The position numbers and the translations under genes are program-made. From the NCBI RefSeq assembly GCF_947623445.1, contig NC_135244.1, positions 3,968,001-4,032,000 of the forward strand: DNA of 64,000 bases. Reading direction: 5' to 3'. The notes under the pieces were generated by a model. It did no database searches and was not told the origin of the DNA. It saw only the letters and a list, made by a program, of their open reading frames with translations. Numbering within the stretch: the first letter of the stretch is position 1; the number at the start of each line of letters is the position of its first letter. This stretch comes from Clavelina lepadiformis (Eukaryota; Chordata; Ascidiacea; Aplousobranchia; Clavelinidae). Below, in pieces: positions 36,011 to 48,170 of this stretch.

Positions 36011-36411
36011 CTGCTAATGAATTTAATCTGAATTTGATATTGTTGTGTGATATTTTTGTTATAAGTCCATCATTTTGCAAACTAAAGATTAATTATAAGT
36101 CAAACTAAGCAGTTGGCTCAGAATTTGCTTGGGACACCAGAGGAAGCCAGGATTATTTGAAGGGGGCTGAACAACAACTACTACAAGTGCGTAACTACAA
36201 ACTATGCTAAGCACATTTTCTTCATGAGGGCCAATCTTTTTTCAGATGGGGCTGAGCCTCACGAGTCTGACAAACTGTGATGAAATCTGCTTATTTCAAC
36301 AAAATTCAGGCTATCCGGCCCATTGTCAATTACGCATGGGTACTGCTAGGACTGGGTAGGTTGGTAAAACCACTTTTAGATAAATATGCATTAGAAGATA
36401 TGTAAGGTTAT
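36011..36411. other. Upstream region of the C6orf163-like gene
   Basis: Presumed promoter side; no motif stands out and no gene is seen. Confidence 0.35.
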
Positions 36412-36415
36412 TTAA

Positions 36416-37044
36416 CCCTTAAACTGTAATTACTGTTCTGTAACACAAACAGCGATTACGGGCCTCTCAGGCCCAGTAGTAACATAATATGAAAAAGTAA
36501 AGCAATCGTATCTCAATTCATTACATCGGCTGTATTCGTTTTGAGAAAAGGATTTTAGGCCAAAGTTGCTTATAAATTTATAATGCACGGATGTAGCCAC
36601 AGGAATGTGAATGAATGAATGTTTGACAAACACAACCGTAACCGCAGACGTTCCAAACATCTCGCTAACCCGGTTAGCAGCGGCTACACCTAACTATGCA
36701 CACATATGACATATTTTGGTCGTTATTGAGTGCACCTAAAAAAGAACTCATCTTATCTACTATACAAATGCAATGTAACTTACATGGATTATAATTCTAA
36801 AGTTTACTCTAAACTACAACCGGGCCTACGAGGCCATAAATTGCAATTTGAGGTGTACTTTTGTTTTTAGCCTACAAAATTTTTCTGGACTTATTAAGCC
36901 TTACACTCCGGCTTTAAGTTTTGCAAACTTAGTTTTGCAAGTTTAGGCATTTCTGGAGCAACAGCTCTAAAATCCAAAAAAGATAAAGTTAAAACAATTT
37001 TCTCTCTCACCGGGCTTCCCAGGCTTGTAATAACCGTTTAAGGC
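36416..37044. mobile_element. Probable piggyBac-like MITE, about 630 bp
   Basis: Starts TTAA-CCCTTAAACTGTAATTAC; the right end, read inward, is ccttaaacggttattac, an imperfect inverted match next to a degraded target site (ttag). A palindromic motif gggcctctcaggccc near the left end returns as gggcctacgaggcc near 36821 and gggcttcccaggctt near 37012. Such subterminal palindromes with a TTAA target fit the piggyBac group. No coding capacity. Confidence 0.5.
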
Positions 37045-38771
37045 TTAGATGATAAATCTTTGGGTTTTGGTTAGATGTTTTCCTTCGCGAATATAAACTG
37101 CACGAAACAGACCGCAAACTGTTTAAAACAGCGCCATTTTAAGCTAACTTAAATTACTAATTGTGCAGAATAATCTGTCAAACTTGTTTGTGGCTTCAAA
37201 TGATTAATAATAATTCAATCAATTCTTTTGGGAAGACGCTAAACATTGAGATCAGACACTAATCCCTTTCTATGACCGTGATTTCATGATGAATACCAGT
37301 CAATTGCCAGGCCAGAAACATATCAGACCATCTCTTTTCACATAATTGGGTGGCTCTATTGAGCCAGGGTTAGATATAATAGGAGTAAATAGGGTAATGC
37401 CAGATACATTCAATTGGGGTTAATTACAGGGTAAACAACAAGTTTCAAAACTTTTGGTAATGTTGGCAGCGTTAAAACTGCAAATGAAACAGGTCAAGTG
37501 TTAGATGTAGGTTGAGGTAGTATGCAATAATCAGCACATTAAAATGAGTTTTAACATGCCTGGTAAGTGGTAACGTAAGTACACACTTAAAAGCACAGAA
37601 ATTTAGAGTTGACTATTTCACATTATAAAATCATCACTGTATCAAACATACAATTTATCCAGAGTAATTTGAAGAAACGCTGAAATACCGTTAGAAGTAC
37701 AGTATTATCAGTTTGGTAATAATTTGAGCAATATAATACACAAAGAGTAGGTTTAAAATCAACCAATCGTAAATATTATTGAAAAAAAAAACACTCAGAA
37801 ATGCCCGTTCAGAGGTATTTTAAAAATTTAAACCTTCTGGGTTGAGAACAGACATTTCTGCCATAAAACTGCAATGAAAAGATGAGAAGAAGCAAACTGT
37901 GTGGCAGTATAGCACAGGGAATGTGTATGCATTTAAAAATGCATGAACATGGCTACACGCATCCACAGTGAACACTAAGAACGATTGAGCACAAAATGGA
38001 ATCAAAGAATGACAATACAAGAGCATAGCAGGCACACAAGAACTTCCGGTGGTAGTAGCTTAGTGTAACAATTTTCACGCAGTATACACATGATTATCTT
38101 CCACTTAGTTGAATAACCAACATCAATTTATAATATTGAAATGCAATATTTCCATACATGTAAATTACAAAAACGCCATGTGCAGGACACCTTTTGTTTG
38201 GTTGTACAATGGAAAAATATTTTGAAATAGTAAGTGAAGACAACTTTTGCGTTTTAAGGTTAACGCAGGTGTAAAGCAAAGAGCACATGGGACAAAAGAA
38301 TTGGCAATCAAAATGCTGAGAAACACTGCACATCATTGTTGAACCAACACCACCTTGCCATGATGGTATGGAGGCAAGTAGTTTGTTCTTGTGTTGCTAT
38401 ATTAAACACAAACAGGCACAGTAAGGAACAGCGTACCAGGTGTTTTGAAATAATTGTAAACGTGGTTATTTCAAAACTGGTAGCTCATTTAAAACTTTGC
38501 AACAGATAAAACTCTGTTTGTGTCAGATATGCTTTAAAAAATAGCAACTTAGTAATATCAGCAAAGATAAAGACTACAAAATAGCATTAAGACAATTATA
38601 AAGGAAAAAATATTCAGCTTTACGTATAATACGAGGTAATAAAATTCCTTTGTTGAACATTTCTTCACTGGAAGTTGCTAGAAAGCTTTTAGGAAAAATC
38701 ATTTCGGCAAATCAGTTTTTAATTATCATTATAATACTCCGGTAATCAAAAATATCAGATACTTTTCTGCA
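37045..38771. other. Spacer and 3' side of PNRC-like gene A
   Basis: No gene recognised. The part nearest 38771 should include the 3' untranslated region of the minus-strand PNRC-like gene. Confidence 0.4.
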
Positions 38772-39554
38772 TCATGCCTGGACATTCAGCAACCCTTTCA
38801 CATGCAATGTGATGTTGTCAAGCTGTGCAACACTGCACATTTGTCCCAGGGCTGAAGAACAGGTAGCATTTACCCAATGAGTAGGGGGTTTAGGTAAGGA
38901 ATCTGCAGCTGGGGGATTATGGAATCTAGCTCCAGCGTACGCTTCATTTACTTTCAGTTCAAGAAGTGGATGTTGATTTGGTTTAAAATCAGAGGCAGGT
39001 TCATCTTTGAATGTTGGACTGTGGGGTATTTTAAAGGACACTTTTCGCTTCAAAGACATGCGGTTTGCCATGTGCCTGTTAACGGGAGAATGACCAGTCG
39101 TACCAATATTGAGGCTTCCAACTACAGTTGACGTTGGTGAGCGCTGTAGATAAGTTTTAACATCTCCATTCGGGGATGGAGTTTTACGAGAGGTTTGAAA
39201 GTTTGGTCTCTCACCACAAGCACCATTTCTTGACTTTTTGTAGTAGTGATAAGATGATGCAGGAAACTCATATTCGGCAGTGATCTGATTTAAAAACATA
39301 CATACAAGTAAAATAAATTTCTGCAGTACGAGTATTCTTTAACTTATATATATACACATATAATAGGATTGCAAAATTAGTAGTCTGTAACTTAACAAGC
39401 CTTCCATTATTTGTCACCGAGTTTTCAAACTTTTAATGGGCATGATGATACATAATAATTAGTATGACAGTAACAACAACAGCTTGAAGGACCAAGCGTT
39501 TTTATTCAAAATGCAACTTACAGGATGAAAGTGATGTCGATCCACTTTTAACAT
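38772..39554 (-). CDS. PNRC-like decapping/nuclear-receptor coactivator, copy A
   Basis: Homolog of vertebrate PNRC1/PNRC2, small disordered proteins that activate mRNA decapping by Dcp1/Dcp2, link it to nonsense-mediated decay and bind nuclear receptors. Two coding exons, 39554-39522 (MLKVDRHHFHP) and 39284-38772, joined in phase 0 (CCT/gtaagt ... aaatcag/ATC), give 181 residues. The conserved C-terminal block carries YAGARF (127-132), the Dcp2-activating YAGxxF motif, LPKPPTHW (141-148), the proline-rich Dcp1 EVH1-binding motif, and LHVKGLLNVQ (from 171), matching the PNRC2 end LKTLLKVQ. The LXXLL receptor box is VKGLL here, with Val at the first position. A conserved acceptor (gttatcag, exon from 39580) just upstream implies a 5' untranslated intron. 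It is the most complete of four related copies and likely the functional one. Confidence 0.88.
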
Positions 39555-39580
39555 TATGCTTTCAGTGTAAAGAATCAAAG

Positions 39581-40389
39581 CTGATAACAATCAACAGATT
39601 TACTTGGTTTAGAAGTGACTTACAGCAAAGTGCTTAAACAGTTAAATCGCCAATATTGGCTTCTTTCAGTAGCAATTTCTTAATAGTTGTATAGATCTAA
39701 GATAAATAAAATAAAAAACAAATGAGAAATGATAGCTTTCCGTGTACCTACGCATCAGATGTACTGTATAAGATAAGTCTAATGAATTGTTAAAAAACAA
39801 ATATGCCAAACATCCTTGCCAACAAGTTGCTAAATTACACATGATATCAAGTAACCTACAGTTTTATGCTGGTAGTTTCAGCAACCCGTAAGCTGTAGCT
39901 GCTGCGTTCTAAAGCAATACTTCTACAGGTACTACACGTTGGAACACCATGACATGCCATCAGTAATGTTTCCTGTACAACTAAGGCAAGCTAACCCTTA
40001 GCCCAGTTCATATGTTACGTTTAGAACTTTCTTTTATTAATAGCCCATTAACTGAAGCCAAAAACTGACAAAACTAGGCTAAACTAAGCTAGCAGAACAC
40101 TTCAGTTAAAAGGCTTCCCTCGTATCCTGATTGCAAACAAAATTGTCCAGGCTAAGCTACAAAAGCTAGTTCGCCACATCAGCCTGTAATTGAAGAAACG
40201 GTATGACTTAACGTTCATTCATTGTTACAAACAATCACATCCTAAAACGATTTAAAACCCAAACCCAACTCATGGAAAGAATAAGCTACCGTCCTTGGTC
40301 AAAACTTATATTAAGTGAAGGCAACCAGAAAAAAATGTCTACCAACGATAAAAACAACAGGACAACAACCAATCATGGAGCTTGCTTTT
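39581..40389. other. Upstream region of PNRC-like gene A
   Basis: Expected to hold the 5' untranslated intron of gene A and its promoter side. No other coding region seen. Confidence 0.4.
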
Positions 40390-40640
40390 AGTCACGTGCA
40401 GTCATCCACCAATGGTACTGCATTCTATTAATATCGATGACGTTTCACCGTTGGTCACGTGATAGGCGATATTTCTTTTCTCCAACGAAGAGAAAAGAAG
40501 TTTTACGTCAGAGCTGTTGTTGCTTTCGGCAATGACGGATAGAGCACGTACTTTCCCGTTATAGCAGCATTGCTGGAACTCGCCAATTGCGTTTGTAACT
40601 GCTCATTGTGTAGTTTCTGCTAAAGGTAAGGTTTCTCACT
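40390..40640. promoter_or_regulatory. Likely divergent promoter with two CACGTG E-boxes
   Basis: CACGTG at 40393-40398 and 40456-40461, the second within GTCACGTGAT, which resembles the MITF/TFEB-type extended E-box. Further right a GC-richer stretch ends in a strong plus-strand splice donor (ctaaag/gtaagg, exon end about 40626), as expected for a 5' untranslated first exon. Gene A reads leftward from here and a predicted plus-strand exon lies at 41771, so transcription in both directions is plausible. Confidence 0.45.
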
Positions 40641-41770
40641 CATCTATTTGTTTTGCCAGTTGAACATAAACTTGGTGTTGCTTACAAACAGAATATACTC
40701 ATTGCCTGGTCTGCCATAACAGTTACTCAATTTAAATACGTCGTCATCATGGTGCGATTCCATTACTCTGATTACTGCTTGATAATCACCAATAAATTTA
40801 GAACAAAATGCTGGTATCTGGGTATGATACTCAAAGCCAAAACGCTGGAATCAATTTTTGAGCAGACGCTTTGAGTGTAGCCTATTGCAATCACTTTTAA
40901 TGTGATCGTTCCAGCACAGCGACGCAGAGTAAGTAACATGGAAAGATGGAAGTAAGAACGAAAACTGATTTGTAAAAACCACTTATTGACAAAAAACAAA
41001 TCTCTAGCCTACCATTTTATTTAAAATACGCGATTTTCACTTATCAGTTTTTAGCACTACGCCCTCAACTTGTTTATTTTGCTTATCACTTTTAAATTAT
41101 TTACGACGGCACTCATTTAGTACCGCGTCATTTGCACTTTTCGTGTAAAATACGAGAGGGTAACCTTTTGCAAATCCTGCCTGAAAATGCGCAAGTTCTT
41201 TTCCATTAATGTCGGTCTTCGGCCTATATTTATAGGCTCACCCCTGTTGGGAAACGCTTGCTGGTACAAAGCATCATTGCGGGATAGAAATTACAACAGT
41301 TGGCGCTAGACGTGAGATGGTAATAATAACACGAAACACGAAGGTGCCATCCGCCAATTAACGTTTTCGTGTGACGGTGTGATCATCGTAGCCTACCATG
41401 ATAATTTTTTAATAGTTTTCCTCAAGGGTGTGTTATTAGCTGATAGTGAACATAAAAAATGTAATCAGCTCTACTTCGCAGGTGCTTATTGTAACATAAT
41501 GACTAATTGGAATGGAATATTTGGTACCGTAACTTATTCTGGCTGTAGTCATATTTGGGTGTTGTCTTATGATTCATTTTAATCAATGCCCAACTACCAC
41601 CATACGTGCGCTGAATTAATTCTGTATTCATGTACAGCGTCAGCGTTGTTTATCGCTTGTTTTGATCAACCGAATCCTATGACAGGGGCGGGGGTGGATT
41701 TTTCATATAATTTGAGATAGTTGTGGATTTTTATAGCCTTCAAACAAAAGCTTTCTTGCCCTTTGTGTAG

Positions 41771-41905
41771 CTTCAAGAACGACGTTTCCGAGCATTATAT
41801 TCGCAGTTGGTTGCTTCACAGTGGGATTTTTGTGAACAATGGAGCGCTTTGACAAAGGATGAAGTGGCAGACTATATTGATTCAGTAGACGCTGTTAAAA
41901 CTTAA
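41771..41905 (+). CDS. Predicted terminal exon of an unidentified plus-strand gene
   Basis: After a strong acceptor with a pyrimidine tract (cttgccctttgtgtag) comes a 44-residue open end reading LQERRFRALYSQLVASQWDF, then a Trp-Glu-Asp-rich part ending DSVDAVKT and TAA (41903-41905). Composition and the acceptor are convincing for coding sequence. The plus-strand splice donor near 40626 could belong to the first exon of the same gene; intermediate exons were not resolved. No family recognised. A second frame over the same bases (LSCPLCSFKNDV) is open too but lacks a start or splice support. Confidence 0.45.
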   Translation, partial: LQERRFRALYSQLVASQWDFCEQWSALTKDEVADYIDSVDAVKT

Positions 41906-41925
41906 GTTCTCACTTCTCGACGGCC

Positions 41926-41990
41926 CACCATATGCCGTGTTAAGTTTCCCGTTTAGTTAGCTCCATGTAACTTATCCTCTCGCAATCAAT
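41926..41990 (+). repeat. Copy 1 of a four-copy dispersed block
   Basis: caccatatgccgtg, aagtttcccg and agctccatgtaacttatcc align with caccatatgtcgtg, aattttcccg and atctccgcgttatttgctc at 59808-59865. This is the weakest of the four copies. Confidence 0.45.
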
Positions 41991-43530
41991 TTGTTTGGCG
42001 TTGTTTTCCTGAACAAGCAAATCCCTGTGAATTCGGTTCAGCAAAATGCTATACCTCCAGCGTGTGAATGCTTGTCGCGTCACAACGCTTCGACAACAAG
42101 CCAATTAATCGGTCAAATGTACACTGCTCCCAGAATACGGCCCTGGTAAACCCAATTCTAGGAATGCTAGTTTGACTCAAGTAAACAAGTGACGGTACAC
42201 AACGTTTAACCATGGGTTACAACCATTTTGTAGACTGTAGTTGCCTTCATCATAGCAATACAACACGTGATAAATAACAGCATACTGTAGGGCAGTAGGT
42301 TACATGACATATCATTTATATGCAGTAAGTTAAATCCGCATGTTTATGACGTAATAAACGTCATACCGGATGTTACACAAACACCAAGTAGACGCTCAAA
42401 TTTTGACGTAATTGGTTGAAGCAGTTAATCCTGTCACAAAAATTTCCTGGTAATTTTAAATTACGTAAATATCGCTTTCTCAGACAAAGGTAGACATCAA
42501 CTGGCTTACACGCTGAATCAAACTTTTTCGGCTACGTCAGCATGTTTGGTGATGTAAATTTGGTGCCGGTTAATTGAAGCATTTCTTAAAAAATTGCATA
42601 AATTCCACTGTTCGCGCGAATCTTTTCTCGACACTGGTATTTCCTGCGTATTCTCATAGGTTTGGTCGGAATGTGTTCTTTGAAACTTTTTTATTTCCTG
42701 TTTTAGTCATGGGCCTTGCAGTCAAGTTTCTTGATAATTTTATTATAATTATCTCACATTTAGACGGAAAGTTACTTGTTTTTTGCTAGTTTGTAACGGA
42801 TTAAGTGCGGTGTTTCATATATTTTTGATTTATTTACGTTGCATAGAGGCTGCATTTATCAATGACTTTAAGAAGAAACGCGATGAGATATCTCTATATT
42901 TATATCATAACAAAATCAACTAAATCGCCTCTTACGTCGTGCGAAGTGCTTTCCCGGATCTGAAACGCCTTTCAAATAGATGCGTATCTCGCCGTGACGT
43001 TGAAACTATTTTAAGCTTGCAGGTTAAAGGATATACTTATTTATTACCTACGTTTAGCGTTTGCCAAAGGTTAATTTAGTCAAAAGTAAAAAAATATAAG
43101 GATCGAAGGTTCTTAATCACGATCAAATTATTCCTTTGCGCGTTTTGCTATTATGCAGTACTATATAGTGATAATACAGAAGGCTATATAGATGATATAG
43201 AGATTATACAGTGCTATAATAGTGTATTACAAACTTTTCCCAAACCGTTTCATGTTATATTTGTACAATGCTATCGTGTCATATGTATTGCATGCAGCTG
43301 TCTATACGATAAAAATATATCTTCTATGAAAAATTTAGTTTCGTTCAGCAGGAATGGCCTGCGGAAGTGCGTAACACGTCATATATGGTTTCGTCTGGCT
43401 GCCGCTAGAAACAAAGTTTTTTTGTTGCGGTAATTCCCCCTGATTTTATCAGCCGGGGAATACGAGACGGGGATTGGGATGTGGTGAAATGTTTCAATGT
43501 TTGAATAGCTTTTGGTGCTAAGCTTGCTTA
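41991..43530. other. Intergenic, nothing recognised
   Basis: No supported gene. A short tract of near-repeats around tatatag/gatgatatag occurs at 43160-43215. Confidence 0.4.
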
Positions 43531-43755
43531 TTGTTCTGGCGCAACTCCCATCACGTGAAATTGCTACCAAAGTCAAACACGCGATTTATTGCGCCGTTTC
43601 AAGCTGGGTTGAAAAACTGTGTCATGAGGAACGACTGTTTGCCTAAAAATTGCGAATCCTTCACTGTTGTCCGTGATTTAAAACGGATTAAACCTGGTAC
43701 TAAAAGAATTAAATTCACTCGAGCATCAACAAGTTTTGTGGCCATAAACGTTTAA
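43531..43755 (+). CDS. Hypothetical 74-residue basic frame
   Basis: ATG-to-TAA frame (MFWRNSHHVKLLPKSNTRFI...) rich in Lys and Arg, with codon choice that looks coding. An AATAAA hexamer (43754-43759) overlaps the stop codon, so a transcript would end almost at once. No relative recognised; it could equally be a 3' exon or a chance frame. Confidence 0.22.
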   Translation: MFWRNSHHVKLLPKSNTRFIAPFQAGLKNCVMRNDCLPKNCESFTVVRDLKRIKPGTKRIKFTRASTSFVAINV

Positions 43756-43759
43756 TAAA

Positions 43760-45479
43760 GTTATGTAAAGTTGCGTGCTTTTGCTCCAGCTAAATATAGT
43801 CCATGAAACAAGATTTTCTCGGATGTCACAAGTTTCAAAAAATCTCTGTCCAGTTTCTTATGTATCATTTAGCTTGTTTTGTCAACCTATGACGTATGGG
43901 TTATCTTTTGTTGTTTAGACTAAAATCGTGTAGCTTGTCATTGTTTAAAGCTTGACTAACTCTTTTCCGAGTTGAAACAAAAGACATATAGGTTATCCTG
44001 TATTGTGTTTCGGCATACTATGCCATTCTGCCCATTCCAACGCTAAAGAAACGTTGCGTTTAAAGAAAATATTTTAAAACCCGCTTAGCCAGACTGTTCA
44101 CAGTCAACAGGCATGCCTGCATAGAAAATGGAAATAATAATCATATTTGCTTGATATTCACCTTGTCTGTATACTTCAAATTGTCAGCGTCCTTTTAATT
44201 ACACTTTGTCGACACCAAGTGGTAGACGACAGTCGACCGCTTAAAAATGATTTTTCGTCTGCTCTTGAGTTGGACAACCAACTTGAGCATGTAGTTTATA
44301 TGCAAATTTTTAAACGTCATAAAAGCTATCGACATAGCGAAACACATGCAATTTCACTGTCACACACAAAGCGTTTAAAGAGCAAGATATAGCATGCCAA
44401 ATATAATGATATAACGCATTGGTTTAATATTATAGAAGGCGTTACAAAACAACACAACTTCACATCAAGTATGGAAATCAGGTTAAATCACTGACAATCA
44501 CCTTTAATCTAGCGTTCAACTATAACTTTAGTTTGGGCATTAGAATAGTACATTACTATAAAAAACAATTGCAACATTTATCAAAAAGAAGTCAGTTAGG
44601 ATATTATTAAGCTGTAGAAGTTAGATTATTCCGAATTAGAAATTAAGATCGGGACCCATGTTGAAAAGAGCAGTTGTCGTAAAAATAACGGAAACGCTAG
44701 TAACCGCTGTTGTCCATCACCATCATTGTCCAATACAACCATTTTGTAGCTCACTACAAAAATTGACCTTGTAAGACTTGTATTGATTGAAACAGTATTT
44801 TGAAATTAATCCAATGAAGCGAATCAAGCTATTTTGTGCAAACTACTATGAAGCACAAGCGTAATCTTATAAAAAAAATTTATGTCTTTGAAATCAATTT
44901 TAGTTGCAATATCCTTATACGCCTGTTGTTGTTGGAACTATTTAATTTTTCTTATTGCAATAATTCTTACTCCTAACTTTAACGACCTATTATAATCTTT
45001 CGACGGGTAATAGCAACCCACTAAAATTAATTTGCGGTCCAAAATTGAGTCGCGACCCTTGTGATATGAACCAACGGCAAAACCTTTCTCTCGATTTAAA
45101 ATTCAGCAAGCAACCAGCGTGAATTTTCCCATGTTACACTTGTTACACACTTACACTGTTCGCTAATTATGTTACCGTCAAATTTACCACATATTTTTAG
45201 GGATAGTTCCGTAAAAGTTTAGTTTCTCTGATTCAACAAGCACTTTGGTCAAGTCATAACTGATAATTCTTTTGTTCCTTGGCGCTACCTTTCCACGAAA
45301 CTGGCAGTAAATGGACCATTTTAGGGGAACCCCCAACATTACGTCTTTACATCACTGCCATTACATTTATTTAAATTGATTTTTGAGGATTTTTGCGCTC
45401 CGTGCATTTTGGACGGGGTAGCCAAAAGCGGGTGTTAAGCAACATCCATTATAGCTCGAAACCTAAGTTATGAAAGTAC
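43760..45479. other. Intergenic, nothing firm
   Basis: The segment 44185-44225 shares about 30 bases with 19763-19795 (cactttgtcracaccaag). Fragments near 45010-45060 (gcggtccaaaattgagtcgc) look like a decayed transposon tip but have no partner. Confidence 0.35.
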
Positions 45480-45611
45480 TTAATAGAGTGTTCGTTTTTC
45501 CCATTCATCTTGACTAGTCCAAGAAAAAATTGCATCATCTCCAGGCGCTGAAAACTCTATTTTTGGCGTCTGGCTTCCACTTATAGGAGAAACGCTGGTA
45601 AGAAGTTGGGT
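45480..45611 (-). CDS. Predicted terminal exon of an unidentified minus-strand gene
   Basis: Behind a good acceptor (tttatgcttgcctgcag) runs a 43-residue open end: TQLLTSVSPISGSQTPKIEF, then an acidic, Trp-containing part ending QDEWEKRTLY and TAA (45480-45482). It strongly resembles coding sequence. A second acceptor 17 bases further in is also possible. The upstream exon is unresolved; an ATG GCG GGC CTG followed by gtagag near 45817 would join in phase but is a weak candidate. It lies just 3' of PNRC-like copy B, so it could be a downstream exon of that transcription unit. Not recognised. Confidence 0.42.
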   Translation of the reverse strand, partial: TQLLTSVSPISGSQTPKIEFSAPGDDAIFSWTSQDEWEKRTLY

Positions 45612-46269
45612 CTGCAGGCAAGCATAAATCGGTTTTTCTCGTTTTTATATTCACGTGATGCCTTTAAAGCGGGTCAATATGTCGCCAACAGTATACTATA
45701 AAATCTTGTTGTCGAAACGCACCTGCTAAACAAAATAGCAAAAATATAAATTCTACAACTTCATTTTTCAGCAACTGTGGCCCATCTTATCACACATTCC
45801 TCTACCAGGCCCGCCATTAAGCTTTAAACGACTTTTTCAAAAAGACTCAATTAAATTAAGTTTTGGTTTGGTGCTTGAACCAAGTTACAAGTGACTGCGG
45901 AAACAAGGGCTATTCGCAACAATGGGCAAGGTAAAACAGCACATTTAAAAGAAAACAAAACTTTTATTCATGTGATAAAAAATCTTAAAAACCAGCGTTT
46001 AAAATCAATCAAATGTAATAAGGTGTCGCAATCAAATTTCTTTTTTAACATGTATAGACAAAAGATGCAAATACTTGATGCAATAAGATAATACGAAAAT
46101 TATTCCATGAGCAAGCTTATTTACAAGAATATTCTTTAAAAGTTTATCGGAAAAAGTTTGTTCAAAAATCATGACGTACAGATCTGCATCAGATCATCGT
46201 AAGTATAGCAGTATTTAGCACATATAGGCTACTTGCCTGCATAAAAAGCTAGACTTGTTAATCTTATTC

Positions 46270-46807
46270 TCATGTGCTAAATGAATTTTGATGACGTGCT
46301 GCGGCGTAGGAAGCATTTATCCAGTAATCAGGAGGAGCGGGCAATGAAGCGGGGTCTGGCGGGGGATAACTGAATATAGATCCCGCGTAGGCTTCAAGTT
46401 TTTTACGTTCATGAATTGAAGTATGCCGACTGCTTTCAAGATCAGAACCACGTTGAGTTGAGCATGTTGAATTTTCCGATGTTTCAGGAGCAACACTTCC
46501 TATCAAAGACATTTGTTCCTCATAACGCTTGGCAACGTTTTCCTGTTTTTCGCGCCACAGCAAAAGTTTACTTTCACGAGTAGGGACTTGAGTGCTACCG
46601 CCTGCCTGAACTTGTCTCGTATTAGTTCCAGTTGACTGTGTGGACCGATGATTGGATGCAGATCTCTGATGAAAAAATTAGTGGGACGTTGTATAAAAAT
46701 CTGCGTGTTTTTACTTAACCAAGACTGCTAGGTTGAAAAAAGACTGTAGTCTGAATAGTAACTTATGATGAACTTACGCGAGACAATTGATAACGATGTT
46801 TTTGCAT
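46270..46807 (-). CDS. PNRC-like protein, copy B, without the receptor-binding helix
   Basis: Coding exons 46807-46778 (MQKHRYQLSR) and 46665-46270 joined in phase 0 (CGC/gtaagt ... ttcatcag/AGA) give 141 residues. The gene structure matches copy A, including a conserved acceptor (gttatcaag) before the first coding exon at 46833. The protein keeps YAGSIF (103-108) and LPAPPDYW (118-125), the two short motifs by which PNRC/Edc1-type proteins engage Dcp2 and Dcp1, but ends NSFST with no LXXLL-like helix. From family knowledge it should still be able to stimulate decapping, while nuclear-receptor binding through the C-terminal box would be lost. A charged helical stretch (WREKQENVAKRYEEQM) is unique to this copy. 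Confidence 0.75.
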
Positions 46808-46833
46808 TCTGACTTCAGCGTAGTTCGGCAAGC

Positions 46834-48170
46834 CTTGATAACAATCAATAGATTTTCATAAAAAGTTAATTGTAAAAGAACAAATAAAATGAACAATATA
46901 ACTATTCGCACTTTCTAAAAGAGATACAATAATTTTAACAGAACTCCTTTCATCCTTTTTCTTTAGAAGATTTAAGACTTCCAAAACAGTGTAGCAGTGT
47001 GTAACTGAATAGTGCGAGTGACAAGATTTAGAGTTAGTTCATGTTTGATCAGTTGAGTAGTAACGTTTGTAGTTCAACCAGCTCTCAGCCGTTTAAATCA
47101 AATTGTTAACCACCAACTGAAAACCAGGTCCGAGAACTAATTTTAACGGCGATTCGTGGCATCAAAGATGAAACTACGAAAACTAGTACATTAAGGTATG
47201 TAGTGGCGTGTCTGGCCAGAAGTATAGAACAATAAACAAAGCTTCAAATACTACGATTCAACAAACAAAAGCAAACTTCAGTGAGAAACCTCAGCGCAAT
47301 TAATCGGAACCTAAATATCTCTAAAGCTAAAACAGTCTTTCTTACAAAAAGTTGCAGACCCAACGCTAGTTTTGTGTAATTAGGTATGTAAAGCATTCAG
47401 CGATGATTAGCTGCGACGAGAGGGAGAAGCAATTAACGCGGTGCGTAAACCGTGCTGCAAAATTAATAAATAAAAAAGTGCCTAAGGTAACAATGGTGAT
47501 ATTATTTACGATGCCAATAAAAACGTTGTTTTCATGCACGCAATACATTGGAGTGTATGGTGTCGCAATAATTGACCACAAACACAGCACTCACGCAATA
47601 CGCTACCAGCCATAGGCAATAACTGATTTTGATTATAATTTTTCGCAAGTTTCGATTCTTAGGAAAGGATTGGGTTTAGTAAGAGAAATTCCGTGTCTAT
47701 TCCATCATTTGCAATCTTTTTCATAACAACAAAACCAACCCACCCTGACGCTGTATGGTGTATGCTCATTGAACCGAAGCAATCGTTACATTTTTTTATA
47801 TGGGATTTTGGGTGCGACATCGTGATAAACATAGAGTTGCCCGTTTTAATTTGCAGTCTTAAAAAGAAACGACCCCTCACTAGGTATTGTTGATTTTGCA
47901 CTTATATTATTTGTTAGTTTACACGAATATTCTGCTCACTTGATACATAATAATTGGAGAATTTATTCGGATTCGCATCAGCCCGTCCTTATTAAACACA
48001 GCCAAAACACCACTTTCCGTATTCCAAAACCAGTTTCGATTGGTAACAGCAAATAATTGTTAAATTTCCACAACTCGTCTTTTCCATGTTATTAATTTGT
48101 GTGAAATATAAAAACCATCTGGTTTTATTACAATTCTTCAGATTACGTGTTTTTAAATAGTTCTTCATTT
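46834..48170. other. Spacer between PNRC-like copies B and C
   Basis: Overlapping open frames occur on both strands at 47403-47615 and 47659-47901; the minus one (GRFFLRLQIKTGNSMF...) is protein-like but unrecognised and without signals, so it is not called. Confidence 0.35.

Noticed and set aside
41240-41262. Possible hAT tip, acccctgttgggaaacgct
   Set aside because: Resembles a hAT terminus read from the other strand, but no second end or duplication was found.
47403-47901. Frames on both strands between PNRC copies B and C
   Set aside because: Protein-like in places but open on both strands, with no start or splice support and no relatives.
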